Below, one piece after another: positions 11,782 to 13,240 of a DNA stretch of 13,240 nucleotides. Origin of the DNA: Nitrospira sp. ST-bin4 (GTDB lineage: Bacteria > Nitrospirota > Nitrospiria > Nitrospirales > Nitrospiraceae); contig MSXM01000043.1 of NCBI GenBank assembly GCA_002083565.1, positions 72,312-85,551 on the forward strand, in the 5' to 3' direction. The position numbers and the translations under genes were made by a program. The notes below the pieces were generated by a model, which was given only the letters and a program-made list of their open reading frames with translations, did not search any database and was not told where the DNA came from. Numbering within the stretch: the stretch's first letter is position 1; every line of letters begins with the position of its first letter.

Positions 11782-13240
11782 TTAGTCGTCCGACTGCGAT
11801 CGCTTCCGGTTCTGCTTGGCCGCACGACCAAAGCTTTGGTCCGGAACCCCCTGCGAGGAATGATATTCGTCTACCTGTTTGCGATCAGAATCCAGCTGAT
11901 GGTCGCGAAGGCTGAGCGCGATCTTGCGTTCTTCCCGATCAACCTTAATAATCTTGGCGGTCACGGCGTCTTGAAGCTTGAACTTCTCTTCAAGTTTGGC
12001 TTGCGGCTCAACGCCGGTCTCACTAATGTGGATCAACCCTTCGACTCCGCCCTCCAGCTCAATGAAAATTCCAAAATCAGCGATCTTGCTGATTTTGCCG
12101 GCGACCGAGTCACCAACATGGTATTGCGCAGGGATCGCATCTTCCCACGGATCACGGATCAGCTGTTTATACCCCAGCGACAACCGTTCTTTCTCCTTGT
12201 CGATGCGCAACACAATGGCTTCAACCTTCTGAGCTTTTTTGAAGAGTTCAGAAGGATGCTTGATATGTTTCGTCCATGACATGTCTGAAATATGGATCAG
12301 CCCGTCGATGCCTTCTTCGAGTCCGATGAAAGCCCCGAAATCGGTCAGGCTCTTCACCTTCCCTTCGATGCGTGTCCCGATGGGATATTTGCTTTCAATC
12401 ATGTCCCAAGGATTAGGGGCAGTCTGCTTCATCCCGAGCGAGATTTTCCGGCTCGCCGGATCGACGTTCAACACTGCCGCTTCCACCTGATCGCCCACCG
12501 CCACCACTCTCGACGGATGCCGCACCTCATGGGTCCAGGACATTTCGGAAACGTGGACCAGACCTTCAACGCCCGGCTCAAGTTCCACAAACGCTCCATA
12601 ATCCGTGAGACTGACAACGCGTCCGCGCACCCTCGTGCCGATCGGATACTTGCCCGCAACGTTGGTCCAGGGGTCCGCACTTTTCTGCTTGAGTCCCAAC
12701 GAGATGCGGCCTGTTTCCCGATCGTACTTCAATACCGTCACTTCAACCTTATCGCCGACGGTAAACAATTCGGAGGGATGCCCCACACGCCCCCAGGACA
12801 TATCCGTGATATGCAGCAACCCGTCGATGCCGCCAAGGTCAATGAAAGACCCATAGTCTGTAATGTTCTTGACCATGCCCTGAATGAGCTGCCCCTCCTT
12901 GAGGTTGGCCAGCGTGGTCTGCCGTTTCTTGTCTCTGGTTTCCTCCAGGAGAACCCGGCGGGACACAACGACATTGCCGCGGCGGTGATTGATCTTGATG
13001 ATCTTCAGAGGGAAGGTCTTGCCGACAAGCCCGTCGAGATCGCGCACAGGATGGAGATCGATTTGCGAGCCCGGCAGAAACGCTTTGACCCCGATATCCA
13101 CCATCATCCCGCCCTTGATGCGCGAGATGATCTTACCCTCGATGCTCTTTTCGTCCTTGTAGAGTTTTTCCAGCTCTTCCCAGATCTTCATCTTGTCCGC
13201 TTTTTCTTTGGACAAAACAAGATTGCCGTCCGAATCTTCA
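11782..13240 (-). CDS. rpsA: ribosomal protein S1 (30S subunit), 5' end outside the window
   Basis: S1 binds mRNA and helps load it onto the 30S subunit. The frame is open past the window edge: upstream of an in-frame TTG (13215) it still encodes EDSDGNLVLSKEKADKM, typical S1 linker sequence, so the true start and the first S1 domain lie beyond 13240. Counting from the codon at 13215, S1 (OB-fold) domains lie at about 27-88, 106-177, 190-264, 277-351 and 365-438, which would be domains 2-6 of a six-domain protein. Repeats share TDYGSF/TDFGAF, GLVHVSEMSW/GLIHISDMSW and KISLGMKQ motifs. A charged tail of about 40 residues (ending NRKRSQSDD) follows. It heads the rpsA-sppA-HU-PCP_red run. Its promoter is outside the window. 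Confidence 0.96.
   Translation of the reverse strand, partial: EDSDGNLVLSKEKADKMKIWEELEKLYKDEKSIEGKIISRIKGGMMVDIGVKAFLPGSQIDLHPVRDLDGLVGKTFPLKIIKINHRRGNVVVSRRVLLEETRDKKRQTTLANLKEGQLIQGMVKNITDYGSFIDLGGIDGLLHITDMSWGRVGHPSELFTVGDKVEVTVLKYDRETGRISLGLKQKSADPWTNVAGKYPIGTRVRGRVVSLTDYGAFVELEPGVEGLVHVSEMSWTHEVRHPSRVVAVGDQVEAAVLNVDPASRKISLGMKQTAPNPWDMIESKYPIGTRIEGKVKSLTDFGAFIGLEEGIDGLIHISDMSWTKHIKHPSELFKKAQKVEAIVLRIDKEKERLSLGYKQLIRDPWEDAIPAQYHVGDSVAGKISKIADFGIFIELEGGVEGLIHISETGVEPQAKLEEKFKLQDAVTAKIIKVDREERKIALSLRDHQLDSDRKQVDEYHSSQGVPDQSFGRAAKQNRKRSQSDD

Noticed and set aside
11770..12279. Plus-strand open frame over the end of rpsA
   Set aside because: Antisense to conserved S1 domains; its product has no recognisable features.

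Overview
The window is a moderately GC-rich bacterial chromosome segment, mostly housekeeping genes, with one degraded patch in the middle. The overall style (an rpsA-sppA-HU cluster followed by a PCP-reductase-domain protein, many short secreted or hypothetical genes, FG-GAP lipoprotein) suggests a Nitrospirota bacterium such as Nitrospira. That is a recollection-based inference; no marker gene such as rRNA is present to settle it.

Left part, plus strand (376-4769): an RpoD-type sigma-70 factor ends in a strong hairpin (1658-1685). It is followed by a tight four-gene run: lipB (octanoyltransferase), a Glu/Leu/Phe/Val dehydrogenase (probable glutamate dehydrogenase), a 97-aa protein of unknown function and a 177-aa exported protein of unknown function. 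Gaps are 14, 14 and 28 bases, so they are probably one operon. It meets a convergent minus-strand gene for an exported helix-hairpin-helix (ComEA-like) protein, with a hairpin between them. A possible small divergent protein (54 aa) lies left of the sigma gene.

Middle (5227-6083): about 860 bases with no intact gene. It holds the first codons of an IS3-family OrfA with a possible terminal repeat, possibly a fragment of a nucleotidyltransferase-like gene, and a stretch resembling the N-terminus of a group II intron-encoded protein. I read it as a graveyard of mobile DNA.

Right of it, on the minus strand (6084-7455), a sigma-70-like promoter (7495-7523) serves a compact operon: a two-helix membrane protein, a 62-aa zinc-ribbon protein and a D-Ala-D-Ala carboxypeptidase (peptidase S11). 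Next comes an FG-GAP/VCBS beta-propeller lipoprotein (7591-8784, minus), divergent from a 106-aa unknown protein (8960-9280, plus). Two good promoters sit back to back between them.

Right end, minus strand (13240 down to 9469): rpsA (ribosomal protein S1, 5' end outside the window), sppA (signal peptide peptidase), an HU/IHF-family DNA-binding protein, and a 333-aa protein made of four PCP_red-like modules. Spacings (42, 68, 19 bases) suggest co-transcription. The most unusual items are the four-module PCP_red protein and its place behind rpsA-sppA-HU, and the relic island. I found no CRISPR array, tRNA, rRNA or intact mobile element, and no clear sign of a complete undescribed defence or metabolic system.
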